DNA of 64,000 bases from Cyanoderma ruficeps (Eukaryota; Chordata; Aves; Passeriformes; Timaliidae). The stretch lies in contig VZDJ01000843.1 of NCBI GenBank assembly GCA_008694505.1, positions 186,001-250,000 of the forward strand, in the 5' to 3' direction. Positions 50,683-63,038 of the stretch are shown piece after piece. Within the stretch, counting starts at the first letter, position 1, and every line of letters begins with the position of its first letter. A program made the translations under genes and the position numbers. The notes beneath the pieces were generated by a model. It made no database searches. It was given only the letters and a program-made list of their open reading frames with translations, and was not told the DNA's origin.

Positions 50683-52950
50683 GTAACTGCAGCTCTTCCA
50701 CTCTCCTAATCTCCTAGTCCTTGATTCCATACAAAAAGTTATGTTCTACTGCATTTGCTGAGCTACCTCTGCTCACCTCAGTCTTTTGGCTTCTGTGCTT
50801 GGATTTATAAGTCACCATGCCTCAGTGGTCTAATTGTCTTTGGACTTTGAGCAACTCCAACCAAGAAGAGTTTTGTTTAAGTTTGTTGCAAATGGGTGAC
50901 TCAGAACTTTGATCTTCCTCATAAAAGGCAAAACCATTACATTTGTTTTACTACAATGACTTTCTTGCTGTTTTATTGGGACTTAAATCATGTACTTGGT
51001 TACTTGTATCTATTGTATGCAGACAACATGGACGTGCGGAGAACCAGAGATCTGAAGGAAGCTTTCATTGGCATTTTGGAGTGCTCAAGAGTTGTTTTCT
51101 AAATGTTGCAAATCCAGACATTCTGTTTCAAACCATTTTCTCTCTCTTCTCCTTCCTTACCCTTTGCACTCCTCCAAATTCTTTCTTCCCATCCTGTTCT
51201 TTTCATTCATGGCATGGAATAGATTGGATTCTTCCAGGAAAGACTGGATATTGCAGTTTTTCCAAAGACCTGTAAAATAATGAAACATACATGAGCTATT
51301 ACTGCAGAAGTGCTCGAGTACAAATATAACTGCCAGCAGCTTCATTTTGAGTTTTTCCTGCCTGTGGTGTAATTGTACTCTGCAGTAAATATGTGTGCTT
51401 GTGTATGGATACAAATTTGGCAAGTGTCCTGGATAAATATAGATGAACATTTTTCTCTTTAAGAGTTATTTTTGTTTCTCAGATTTTCTGTAAAACTTCA
51501 TTTTAATTCCATTTTCTAGCCAGTTCTTTATTCAAATGCTGTCATTCTTTGACACTTCAGAAGTTTATTTTAGTACCGTATCATTTCCTCTTCTTGCTGA
51601 TGCCTCCTCCAAAGGATCTTATTTCCTGCTGTATGACTGGCATGGAATTGCTAAAAAGTGAGCAAAAAGGTAACCTGAGGAAACAGGGTCCCAATGTGAG
51701 GTGAATTTTAATGTTTTATTCAGAGAAGTAGAGAAGTTTTCTGGGGCACTCTCAGTGCAAGAAAGCTGTGTCTTTACATAGAAATTGTTGTGACAGCACC
51801 TGTGCTACTAGCACACTGATCACACTTTGTACTAAAAGCTTGCTGTATTTTAAGCCATATATGGCATAAGACACAGTAAGCCAAGTGCTTGAAACAGCTT
51901 CATGTAATTTCTGCATGTGAACATGTTGTGTGTGTCTACATGTAGTAACACCTAGTGTAGAAACAAGTCAAGCTTGTTTCCCATTCTATTGTTTGACAGG
52001 GTCATTTTCAGTTTGTCAGGACTACCTCAGTGTTTTTCTTCCTTGTGAGATATATGGCATGTAGTCAAGGCATAGTAATTTATTTTTCTTGAAAACAGTT
52101 CAGGCCATTTCCAGTATTGACAGGGAAGAACTAGGAGGAAGAGGGATTGTTCCTGTTTCAGTGTTTGCTTTCCTAGACTTGCACTGAAAGTGCTTGGTAG
52201 GAATGTAACCTCTACAGCCATTGCTTGCTTTAGCAGAATTTTTGGGAGGATAAGAGAGGGAGGGTAATTTTGTGTTTGTGTCTGTGTTCAGTGGTGGTCA
52301 GCTGGACGTGTATGTATGTGTCCAAGTAAGATGTTGGCTCAATAGGTAAAGTTTCAACAGAATATGTTTAAAGTGGCATAGGATTTAAAATTTCATCAGA
52401 ATAAACTATGTCATGACTGTGAAAATGCAAATTTAACATTGTTATATGAAAGAGATGTGTTAGCTTGAGCCATTATTATCACTGTAGTATTTCTTTGCTG
52501 GCGTGGAGCAGCATGCTGTTCTGAATGAGGTAACTTCTGCAATTTTTTTATATGTGGGAAATAGGAGATAAAAGCTGTTGTCACTCACCCAGAGAGCACA
52601 CAGCAAATCAGGAGTCTGTGACATGGGCACCCTGATCTGACTGTCACTTAGAGATTGTTGTCCCTCTCCCCTTTCCCATGCCCAAAGTAATTTATCTTTG
52701 CCTAAGCATAAATATCATTGAAAATATTTTTGAAACTTCAGCTTCTCCAGAAAATATAAATCTTCTCTTCTTTCCTTCTGTTGTGTTCAAGTGACATGTG
52801 GTTAGGGGTGTTCTCAGATTGTTCTTCCTGTGAACCCTTCACAAAAGAGAGGAATCTCCTCTTCAGCTTATAGACACATGGCATTGTGCCAGCCCATTGA
52901 AGGACAGTATGTCTTGGTTCAAAAGACATACACTTTTGTATGTTTATATC

Positions 52951-53214
52951 ACAGAATCACAGAATAATCAAGTTTGTGAGATTACCTTCAAGGTCATCCA
53001 GTCCAACTATCATCCCAGCACCACTATAACCACCTCTAAACCTTATACCCAAGTGCCACATCCAGACACCTCTTGAATACATCCAGGGATGGTAACTCTT
53101 CTGACTCTCTGGGTAACTTATTCCAGTACCTGACCACTCTGTCCATTTTTTTCTAGCATCTAATGTGAACCTCTTCTGGCACAATTTGTGGTAATTTCCT
53201 CTCACCTCCAGTGT
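52951..53214 (-). mobile_element. CR1 LINE 3' fragment, - strand
   Basis: It begins ACAGAATCACAGAATAATCA, then CAAGGTCATCCAGTCCAACT and ATCATCCCAGCACCACTATA, the reversed avian CR1 3' end. Further in come remnants of the pol C-terminus (minus-strand FTLDARKKWTEW near 53130-53165). It is 5'-truncated and decayed. Confidence 0.92.
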
Positions 53215-55561
53215 GTGCTGTGTGAACCACACACAACTTGGGAAGTGCTGTGAAAATATTTTTACAGTATTCAATGGAAACATACTTTGAATCTGCAAAA
53301 CTGATTTTTCTTGCTTTCTCATTTCAGTGTTGCAGGCTTTTAGTTGCAGATACGTATTGCTACCTTTTCCCTTTGAAACTAAATAAAGTGGTAGTAGGAT
53401 GATGAAAACTATCCTTTGCTGAGACTTGTGACAAATGACTCTCCCTGTTGATTGAAATCCCATTGAATACGGATTTACAGTGGAATTGTTGACCCATCTT
53501 AGGCTTTGAAATTTCAGATGAGATTCTAAATGTCAGATCACTGAACACATTACTGAGAGTACTTGGTGAGCCACTAGTGATGAGTGGTTAAAGACTGCAA
53601 AAGGGAGCAACTGAAATGTAAATAAATGAAAGGCAATGAAAGAGCGTCTAAATTAGACTGGCAGCAGCACCGCAGTAGTGTTGCCAATTCAGTTTTTGAA
53701 AACAAATTGGTTTGCAACGTAATTGGAAGTCATATTTATTTTAAATGAACAGAACCTAAGTATAGAACATACACTGCCAACAAGGTTTGACTGATTGCAC
53801 TTTTGAAAGGAAACAAAAGGGAAGAAGCCCAGTTGTAACACTGACTGAAAATGGTGTATTTTATTCCCTGCTGTGCTAGTAAGCCCAGTGTTACATCTGG
53901 GTTCATGGGAGGACAGATCTGGTTCCTTATATTCAAAGGCAGTTCTTTCCAGTATTATACATCATCACAAAATATCTGAACTCAGTCAACGGTAGGAATA
54001 TATCTTGTAGCAGTGTGGAGATGGATGGTGGTTGCTGCTACCTCTCTCCAAAAAGCATCTCTTCTGGAGAAGCTGCTCAGGTGGGCACACGGGCAAGGTT
54101 TNAGCTGGGGACATGTATGAGCAATAGAGCTAGGCAAGGGCCACGAACCAATGGGGAAAGCAAAACTGAAGCAAGATTAACATAATGCTGTAGAGCACCC
54201 TGGGGGGAAGCCTTTTTGCTCACCCTAAGCTATGAAGTATTCTCAGAGGCAATGGCAGATTCTTCCAGGGCAAAGCCTTAGAAGTTTCCCTGACAGGCTC
54301 AGGGGCCCCCACAAAATCTCATGTCAGAACCATCTCTGGTTTCAGATAAGTTGGTGACAGACAAGATTATCTTGCCTGAGGCATGCAAATAAGTTATTTG
54401 GAAATATCCAAATAGATATCTCAGTATTAACTGTGTAACACTTTGTTGCTGGACTGAAGCAGTCTCAGAAGAAAGCAGGGCAGTTTACCAAAGGCCTTGT
54501 TGTTAGCTGTTGTTTGTCCTTTGTCTGGTTGGGGAATTTTTCAGTTTATCAAGGGGTTGCTACCTTCTGGCATTGTGCTGTCCCAGATCTCAAACCACAA
54601 CATTCAGCTAGAAAGAAGGTGTTTGGGGTGTTTGTACTGTGGATCAGCTGCATTCTTTAAAGCATTAGTTTGTGTTCAGGTATTCAGGCAAGTTCATGGA
54701 TGCAGTTCTGACCATGTTAATCTTAGTTCTACTAACTGCATTATCCACATTATTGCTTATTTGCATATATATTAATTTATTAACTTGATTTTTAAAAGAT
54801 AAAATGATGCTTATATAGGGTTTTATGGATACATTTTTGTAGTGTGCTGCTCATAGGGAAGCACTGCCAGAAGCCTCTTTTTTGTCCATTCACTGCTTTT
54901 TATTTTCACACACTTATGCCAGCAAATAAGACTGACATTGTGCTGTACCAGCCCCCATATTTTGCACAAACTGTCGCTGAAAATTAATTTTACATCACCC
55001 AGGAATGACATCATCATAAAAAACTTCAGGAGTGAAGCAAGTGTGAAGAACATTTCGCTTTTCTTTTTCTGATACAGCATCTGTGAGAATGGGCAGGTTG
55101 ATGTTGTGTTCCCTCCAGCTGTGATGAAAACTGTGATCCTTTCTCTGTTCTTACCTAAACACTTGAGAAATGAGAAACTGCACATCTTTTGCAACAGTTT
55201 CCTGTGGGTTTTGGATGGATGCATTATACTATAAATGTTTTCCTTTGTCCTGATTGCTGTTCAGAAGGGAGGGCAATATCAGAAATTCAAGATGAAATGC
55301 TCAACTGGTGTCATCCCTTGAACAGAGCAGTAGTGGACCAGCGCTGTGGCCATGGACAGCTGTTTGGTGGAGTTTTTGGGGCAGCACGCCCTGGAAGAGT
55401 TTCTGGGAAGATCAGAAACACTGCAGTGCTGTCCCTTCTACCCCAGATGTTTCTAGTCTTCTGGGTGGGATGTGCTGCTAAATGCAGGGGGAGGGTGAAG
55501 GTTCTTGTCCTCTTGTGTGCTGGCTGAGACACAAGCTTCTTGCTGAGCTCCTTCCAACTTC

Positions 55562-55722
55562 TTAAAAAAACACAAAAAAACAAAACCAAAAAACACGCAC
55601 ACACACAAAAAAAACCCCCAAAACCCTAAAACACCCAAACAAACAAAAAACCCCAACAATGATAAAAAAAGCAAAAAACAAAACCAAAAAAAGACCCAAC
55701 CAACCAAATTAAAAAAACCCCA
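55562..55722. repeat. A-rich low-complexity block
   Basis: About 160 bp almost free of T on the + strand, made of A runs interrupted by C (AAAACC, CACACA, AAAACCCCC). It could be an expanded poly(A) tract of an old retroposon, but no source element is recognisable upstream. Confidence 0.85.
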
Positions 55723-57611
55723 GACCACTGGAAGAGCATCTTGCTAGCAATTCACCAGAAGAGCCAACTCAGCTGCAGACAGGCAGGTCGGCCAGCATCC
55801 AGGACTGAAGTAAAAGCTGCCTGCGTATCACTGGCAACAGCCCAGACACTCTTCCTCAATTTGAACTGCACTCCCCTAACATACGTGTGCGTAACTGTGG
55901 GTCTTCAAGGGCCAAGATCTGTAAATATGCATGGAATGTGAGGTCCAGGTCAACATAACAATAAACTTCCAGCTTTTTTTTGCTCAGGTTTCATTTGCTG
56001 CAGGAGTGCTGGGTTTTCTTTCCTTTTCAAGCAAAAACTGAGGTGAGGTTTTTGTGCCCCAAGATTTGAAGACTTTTAAAAGTCTCCTTCCTCCAACAAC
56101 AGCTGCTTTACATTTAATCCAGAAAAGCTCTGCAATTGCAGTCTTTGGATGCTGGGGAAGAAACTTACAATATGACATCAGTACAAAATTAAGTACTTTT
56201 CACATTGTCTATCCTCGTTATTTTTATATAAATAGCTAATTCAGCAAGTTGCCTTTAGGCTCAGTAAATCAGGATTTATTATCTCTTATCCCTCAGAAAA
56301 GGAGGGAACAATGTGAAATTAACATAGAACTGTAGTAAAGAACTGTAATGCAGTATGTCATGAGGGAGAATTCTCTGTCTTCTCCAAAGCTGTGCTTGGA
56401 ATTTGTGGGAAGATGGGAAATTATTTGAAGCACTTTAAAATTACTTTAGCTGAAGTAGAACCAAAGGAGAGAGAAAAACTAAGCCTTTCCCTTTGCACAT
56501 GCATAATATTTTAGGACATCATCTTGGCTCTCACAAGCATCTAGCAGGTGGGACGTTTTTTCTTAGTACAAAAATGTTGAACAGCAGTGCAATTTGATAC
56601 AGAAAGTAATTTATTCCCCTGCTGATAACTGAGATCATCCAGCATTCCAGACAGGCACAGTTAATGGATGACTTATCCCTCCCCCAGCAGCTGATTACAG
56701 GACCTCAGGAGACAGCAGGCAGCTTAGAGTGAGGCTATGGAAACAACATGGCATTTTATTTTCCAACCCTGGAATGCTTCAGCTGTGTCAGTCTGGGCCC
56801 CCTGCAGCACTGTCATGCATGGAGGTGGGTAGGCAGCACACAGCCACCATTGCTCTAATGACATTATTACCCCTTTCTGCAATCTCTGTGTAAACACTTA
56901 CGGGGCAGAGTAATGGGCCCTCATTTGTTCAGGAGATACACCAAGTCTTCTGTGATGACTTTTTATTAGAATGCATGCTACTCTATCTATCGGTTAGTTT
57001 TAAATCACTTTAGCCCTGAAGGAATGTCAGTATGCTGAGGAGTACGCCTTCACATGAACTGAAAGTTGTCCTGGCATCTGCCAGTGGAATTTTGTTCAGG
57101 TTGACTCCTAAAAGTATCCATTAAAATATCTGAGGTGATAACTGGTATGGTCATCAGCAGAGACAGATCAAGTCTGGGTTCGTTCTTTTTTTGCAGCTGA
57201 TGCTTCTTCTCAAAGAAGATGAAGACTCAGTGTCTGAGTAGCTTGCTCTGCCATGTTATTGCTAAGAAGTCTTAAGTAGCACTTTTTTTTTTCCTTTTTG
57301 AATTAAAAAAATCCACTTTTTTCAAAAGATACCATTTCAAACAAAGTAGTTTGGTTACACATCACTAAATATCTGGCTTTGCAGAGAAGTTGTCACATGA
57401 TTCAATTTTCTCATGGAGCTTAGAGAATTAATTTCTTTCCTGAATTTGTCACACCTCCCATTGCAGTGTCTGGTCCATGCTACATATGTGTCCTTTCTAT
57501 GAACTTTCAAGACTCAGATTTGTTGATGAAGTATTGGGAGGATGTTTGATGCAAAAATTAAGAATTTTTTTCAACTGTATTTTTTTCTAATACCATCCTT
57601 TCTCTTTCCAG

Positions 57612-57846
57612 TACTACCAGCTCAACTGCAAGTAGTTGTGACACAGAGTTTACGAAGGAGGATGAACAGCGGCTGAAGGATTACATCCAGCAGCTGAAAA
57701 ACGACAGGGCAGCAGTGAAACTGACAATGCTGGAGCTGGAAAGCATCCACATTGATCCCCTTAGTTATGATGTTAAACCACGTGGAGACAGCCAGAGGCT
57801 GGACCTGGAAAATGCAGTCTTGATGCAGGAACTCATGGCAATGAAG
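57612..57846 (+). CDS. MCC: MCC coding exon 12 of window (235 nt)
   Basis: The acceptor is TTTCTCTTTCCAG; the donor is AAG|GTATTT. One base completes Ser, then TTSSTASSCDTEFTKEDEQR, LKDYIQQLKNDRAAVKLTML, ELESIHIDPLSYDVKPRGDS, QRLDLENAVLMQELMAMK, ending in phase 0. A Ser/Thr-rich hinge leads into another coiled coil. It is the last MCC exon in the window; about 200 codons of the C-terminus should follow downstream. Confidence 0.98.
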
Positions 57847-58929
57847 GTATTTTATTCATAACCAAGTGGGGAGCTGCTCTGCTGGCAATGCCCCTGAGTC
57901 ACAAAACATGCTGAGTCACGCACATGGGTGGCTTTGATAGTGATCACTGGGTAATAAAGGGTAACTTTGTTGAAACACATAATCTGGACTGTCAGAAAAT
58001 CTAGTAGTCGGAAAGTGACAAAAGGCAGTGCATTAACAGTGATGGGCTATGTGTGTTCTGAATCAGGAGGACTTCATCTGTGTCTCTAAACTTGGAATGC
58101 TCTTCTTGACAAACCAGATGCTCTCTCTTTGAGAGATAATGGCAGCTGAATTGCTCAAGGATGCCAAAAAACATAATTCAACACTTAACAAGAGACAGGT
58201 CATTACTTACAAGCTTGCAAATGTGCATCATGAATATTTGTGAACTGAAGCAGAACAAATTCAGCTGCTTTTAATATTGGTGTGGGAGAAGAAATGGTCT
58301 GTCAGATGTCATCCCTAATGCTCTCTGGCAGCTGGTCACAAGTCCTGAGCTGTTCTAGGCACTGTCTTGCAATCTGCAGCTCAGTCCAGAGTCTGAGCAG
58401 AGTAGGGTGTGTAATGACTTGCATTAACAGGGGGTTTTGGAAAAACCCTGGTTCATGTGTCCTGCTCTAAAGATGTGATCTAGAAAAGATATGATCTTTA
58501 CTGGCCATGTTTAGAGCTTGCATCATTTTAAGTCTGTCTTCTGTATGAATTTTGAGACATGAACTAAAACTTAGGAACATACCAAAGGAACATACAAAAG
58601 GCAGAAACTGTTTGTCTGCATTCAGAATTTGTCTGGTTTTGGTTCAGTTTAAGTAAGTTTAGTTTCTGTATCTTTGCACGTGTTAATTTAGCCAACTAAT
58701 TGCAGACATATCAGGCGATAGTATTGAGTGGTACAGCAAATCCTGATAGTTTCATAAACTTCAAAAGTTACAGATTTTTTGTTCACATCTGCTGCTTCTG
58801 ACTAAGTGGTAGCCTGGTGATGATAATTATGTTCTTAGTGGTGCTGCTTTTCTCTGATAGATACAGTTTTGCAATAATGCATTCATTATTTGCAGTTCAG
58901 GAAAGATTCTGTTGTAAATAAATTAGAGT

Positions 58930-59350
58930 CAAATTAATATCAAACAATTTATTAATTCAATCCCAACACCAAAATTTAATAAAGCCACAATAAAAGAACA
59001 AGCAGCTTTCAGCACTGGGTGGCAAGGGAGTCTGCCTCGAAAGTACAGCCCTTCCTCATCCACACTGCAACGGGTTTTAGATAGGGTTCTTATAGGGATT
59101 TTTATGTCCCAGGGCTACTCCAGTGTGTGCCTCCCCACTGTGTTCAAATTCAGTCAGTCCAAATCCTTTTTGCTTCGTTTTGAAAGGATTTCCTGGCAGA
59201 ACTCAGACTTGTTCCATGTTGATGGGTTGAGCTGGGTGTTGCTGATGGCCCATCTCGGACTTGGCCACTTGGCCACTTCCTTACGCCTTACGCTCTCTGT
59301 CCAGGTTATTGGTCCACGATGAAAGGCACTGATAAGGGGTTTTGGCTGTA
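58930..59350 (-). mobile_element. Probable ERV LTR, - strand
   Basis: The minus strand carries an AATAAA-type signal (ATTAATAAATTG, about 58944-58955) and, some 150 bp upstream of it, a CATAAAAA TATA-like box (about 59098-59106), like the other reversed LTRs here. CpG-containing words (CCTCGAAAGTAC, TTACGCCTTACGC) stand out from the intron. Both ends and the target duplication are unresolved. Confidence 0.45.
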
Positions 59351-62300
59351 GCCATCATCATACCTTCTTGGGAGAATCACAGCTAGAGTTTTAATATCTT
59401 ACATGCAACATGCCTTTAATACACGAATTTTCCAAGGTTATATGATCTCTGTATGCTATATTACAATTGCTTGATAGCTGCTGGGAGATGTAAAATTATA
59501 TTACTTGTTTGAATACATTGTGGCCAACAGCAGTATATTTCCCATAAGTAAAGCATGCAAGATGTTAAGATATTGGTAGATAATTAGATGTGTATTTCAG
59601 ATATCACACTTCCCTCTCCTTTTTTGCCTGCAGATATGCCCAGAAATCTCTTGTACACCATCCTTACCTCTATTTTTAAGTTTTAACTTATTTTAATTTA
59701 TTTTCCTAATTTTATTTTAATTTAAAGATAAGGGCAAACTGCAGAGCTGTATCCCTTGTGAATAGAGTGCCCTTGTCTTCCCTGACTTCCCTGTCAGGAA
59801 CACCAGCAGTTGCATATCATGATGTCTGGTACACTTTTGAGTGCTGGTAATCCTTTTGTTCACAAAACAGTCATCTAACTTGTTTTTGACACATGGCATC
59901 CACTTGGCTGGACCTTGCACATTAGGTTTTCACTACAAGAATTGTCTCTGGAACATTTTCTTCTTGATTGGGTTGCGTGTAGTGCATACAGAATAAACAC
60001 ACATTTTGCATAGGTATCTGAAGTTACCTTCAGCCTTTTCCAGCACATATAAACTGACAGTACTGTTATTCATTGTAATTGCTTGTACTTTGCTGGAATC
60101 CACAACTGCACGAAAACCTTATGTTTCTGAAAGAGACATTGTGAAAACTCAGATTTGTCTAATGTGTTACTTACCAGCTTCCATGGTTGTTGCTCAGGTC
60201 TGCATTGCACCTCCTAATGTTTGTCAAGCTAGAGCAGACTTGAACCTAAGGTCAGGACTCATTTTGGCTTTCTGAGTATATTTTTTGTTTCAATTATTTG
60301 AAGCATATGTCTTACACAGAACAACATATGAAAGCATCCTTCTGAGACAGAGAATTTAGGTTTCTTTACAGTATTTGATTTTTAACTTGAAGCAGATGGA
60401 CTGCAGAAGACTACACTGTTCAGCATTTTGAATTTGTTGTCTCCCTTCTACATTCTTAGCAAGTCTGGTACAGCTGGACCAAGCTACTTAGTGATTTCCT
60501 GCATTGTTGGGTCTTACAATCTCCTGCTGTCTTCCCAAAACTTGGTTCTGTGTTGGAATCTCTTCCACATCTTTTGGCACCTTCCATTTCTGATTTCCAG
60601 TAAAATCTGATCACCTCATCAGTTTGAAATACCTTCATAACAGTAATTCTTAATTTTTAATTAGAGAGACAGTTTGAGGGTTATTTCTCTGCTACCCTGT
60701 TTATTGGTTTGTTGGGGTTTTTTTTACTGATTCAGAGTGTATGACATAGTTGTCTGCCGGTGCTTCTATAACATTCAATTCTTTGCTTCAAGCAATAATT
60801 AACTAAATTTCCAAATACATTCTTGTTCCTGGTTTGTCATTCAGTGGTCTTGCTTTGAGGTCAGTTATTGTCATGCCCCGGTTAGCAAGGAGATAACTTC
60901 TGATGGATGTAAATAATTCTTGGTTTACAGCCTTTCTGCATTTCAAAGGACTTAATCTAGATAAGAAGTCTCAGCTTTCTACACAGATAATTTTCCTCTT
61001 TTGTGTACAGGTGTTGATAATATTGCTCATCAAGTGCTTTGAGACAACAATCTCTTGGTGGAAAATGTTTAGAATTCCATTTTCCAACTTTGTTACAGCC
61101 CTTCATGCTTTTACAGATTTGTGTAGTGAAATACAGTTAACTAAAGCATGACATTTATCTGCTCTAATGTTTGTTTTAATTCTGAAGGCTGGTGCATCCC
61201 ACCTTCTTTACTGTGGTTCTGCTGGAGTCATCACTTTTTGTGACTTTAAAAACTTTTTGCAACATTAGAGTCCTGTATGACCAAATTGAATACAAATGTT
61301 GATTTTGAGAATTCTGTGGTGTTTCTGATTATTTTGAATCAGGAGTTTTGAATTTTGATTCAAGTTTCTGCCCAAAATCAGGATTACAGTATGACTGCAA
61401 GTACAAAATATCCCTCAGTATTCAATTAAATAGTCCCAAAATAACTGGTGGATTTGATACCTGAAGTTTGTGAATTTACATGGATTGTGAGTCTTCTACA
61501 ATCCCCTAGAAGAGGGACATTTGCTGCCTTCTCCTTCAGGGTTTCATTTAGTGAATGCCACTTGTGCTCACACTCTGAAGATTCAGTTGTGTTAAACTGC
61601 GGAAGTGTTTCACAGCAACCTGTAGCTAGAAGAGAAGGGAAATAGTAAATATACAAAGGTAGCACTAACATTTCAATTAAATTTAGATGCAGTCTTTAGA
61701 AAACATATTTTCATGGAAAAAAACTGCTGCATATTGACTCTCTAAGTAAACCTGAACTATGTGAATTTTCCCAAAGTGGCTGCTGCTACTCTGCCTCACA
61801 CACTGCATGGGCCCATACCACAATCCTCAACTGCAGTTTGAATTTTTAACCACCTTCAGCCTTTCCATTTCCCCCTGTTCTTTCTCTGTGAGCCTCCATA
61901 AGACATTGGCTGACACAAGCTTTTTAACTTCTTCCCTGCTTTGTTTTTCTTCTTTACTTCCAAGTCATATTGTTTTGACATGAGAAAAGTAACATCTGGG
62001 AGGTGCACAATATGTCTTCTGGGACAGGATGCAAACTGCTGAATTCATATATGCTGATCTAAGCTTACTGTCTTCATAAACAAAGGAGTCAAACATTGAT
62101 CCTCAAATTTATTTTGAGCTTGGATATGTTAAAAGTTAAATTTATGGAAATAGAATAAGTTAAAATTTTTGCACGATGAGAAAAACCTGTTCCACAGATT
62201 CGTTGTTGTGGTGGATAAGTTCACCTTTTTATTTTAGAAAATAAATGTCCCTTATTTCTGGGCTGAATTTGCCTAGCTTAATCTTCTAGCCAGGAAAGAT

Positions 62301-62966
62301 CTTGTGACCATCCCACACAGACACCCAAAAGTATATTTTATTCATGTAAGTGTCAAAATACTCTGTTCAAATTACTTCTCAGCCTTCACTAAGAAGGCTA
62401 AATAGATTAATGGCTTTAGAAGTAGAGGCTTAAGAAGTTAAATGCATACACTCGAGTATATCAGACCATCCAGTTCAACACCTATAACAAAACTTCCCCA
62501 TCATTATTCATCATTATTCATCCCCCATACATAAAAAATGTATTGTTTACATTTTTTACTGTTGACAAAGGCAATTAATGGTATGTTTGCCTACCAACTA
62601 AATTTGTGTAAACCACATTGAACGAAACTGGTTGTGCTTGTAGCCTTCAGTTCACAAAAAACCAGACAAATAAATTAATTACTTTAAAGCTCATACAAAC
62701 CTTTCCAAGCCCCTCAGGATTTTTAAGACATGGATTTTATTTTTGCATGGTTCGGAATAAGCCAGTGATTACCTGTGATCATTGTAACTGTGATACACCT
62801 GTGTGCCCTGCTTACATTTAATCCAGACAGCATATTTTTGCTAGGAACATAAAAAGTTCGTCCAAATACGTGTAAAGATTTGTTTTTGTGTAATCTTTGT
62901 TAATATTGGCTATAATATGAGCATCATTATTTTTGAACCATAAAGCAAGGTATCTCTGCTATTTTT

Positions 62967-63038
62967 GGGTTAGTTGGGGGGTTTTTTGGGTTGGTTGGTT
63001 GTGTGTGTGTGTTTGTTTGTTGGGTTTTTTTTTTTTNT
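62967..63038. repeat. G/T-rich simple repeat with an N
   Basis: Composed of TTGGTTGG, a (GT)n stretch and poly-T, ending in an ambiguous base at 63037. Probably imperfectly sequenced. Confidence 0.85.

Larger units (their letters stand above)
50683..57611 (+). other. MCC: Intron with CR1 fragment and A-rich repeat
   Basis: A 6929-nt phase-2 intron. It contains a CR1 fragment (52951-53214) and an A-rich low-complexity block (55562-55722). The stretch 56600-57010 looks less AT-rich and less repeat-like than its surroundings, but no exon could be assigned. One ambiguous base is at 54102. Confidence 0.85.
9352..57846 (+). other. MCC: MCC gene, central portion (12 coding exons)
   Basis: Orthologue of MCC, a cytoplasmic coiled-coil protein known in mammals as a candidate colorectal tumour suppressor that affects beta-catenin and NF-kB signalling and cell migration (family knowledge). 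Twelve exons with AG/GT borders join into 604 uninterrupted codons. Their translation matches the human protein, as I remember it, almost residue for residue from about residue 20 to about 623. The product is charged and heptad-rich, with a Ser-rich hinge in the middle. The first coding exon(s) and the C-terminal third, including the PDZ-binding C-terminus, are outside the window, so neither the start codon nor the stop is seen. Human MCC lies in 5q22, a segment generally syntenic to the avian Z, so Z linkage is possible; this is inference only. Confidence 0.97.

Noticed and set aside
52957..53463. 168-codon ORF on - strand
   Set aside because: Its C-terminal part is decayed CR1 pol; the rest is chance.
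55453..55728. 91-codon ORF on - strand rich in F, W, L and G
   Set aside because: It is the translation of the A/C low-complexity block, not a membrane protein.
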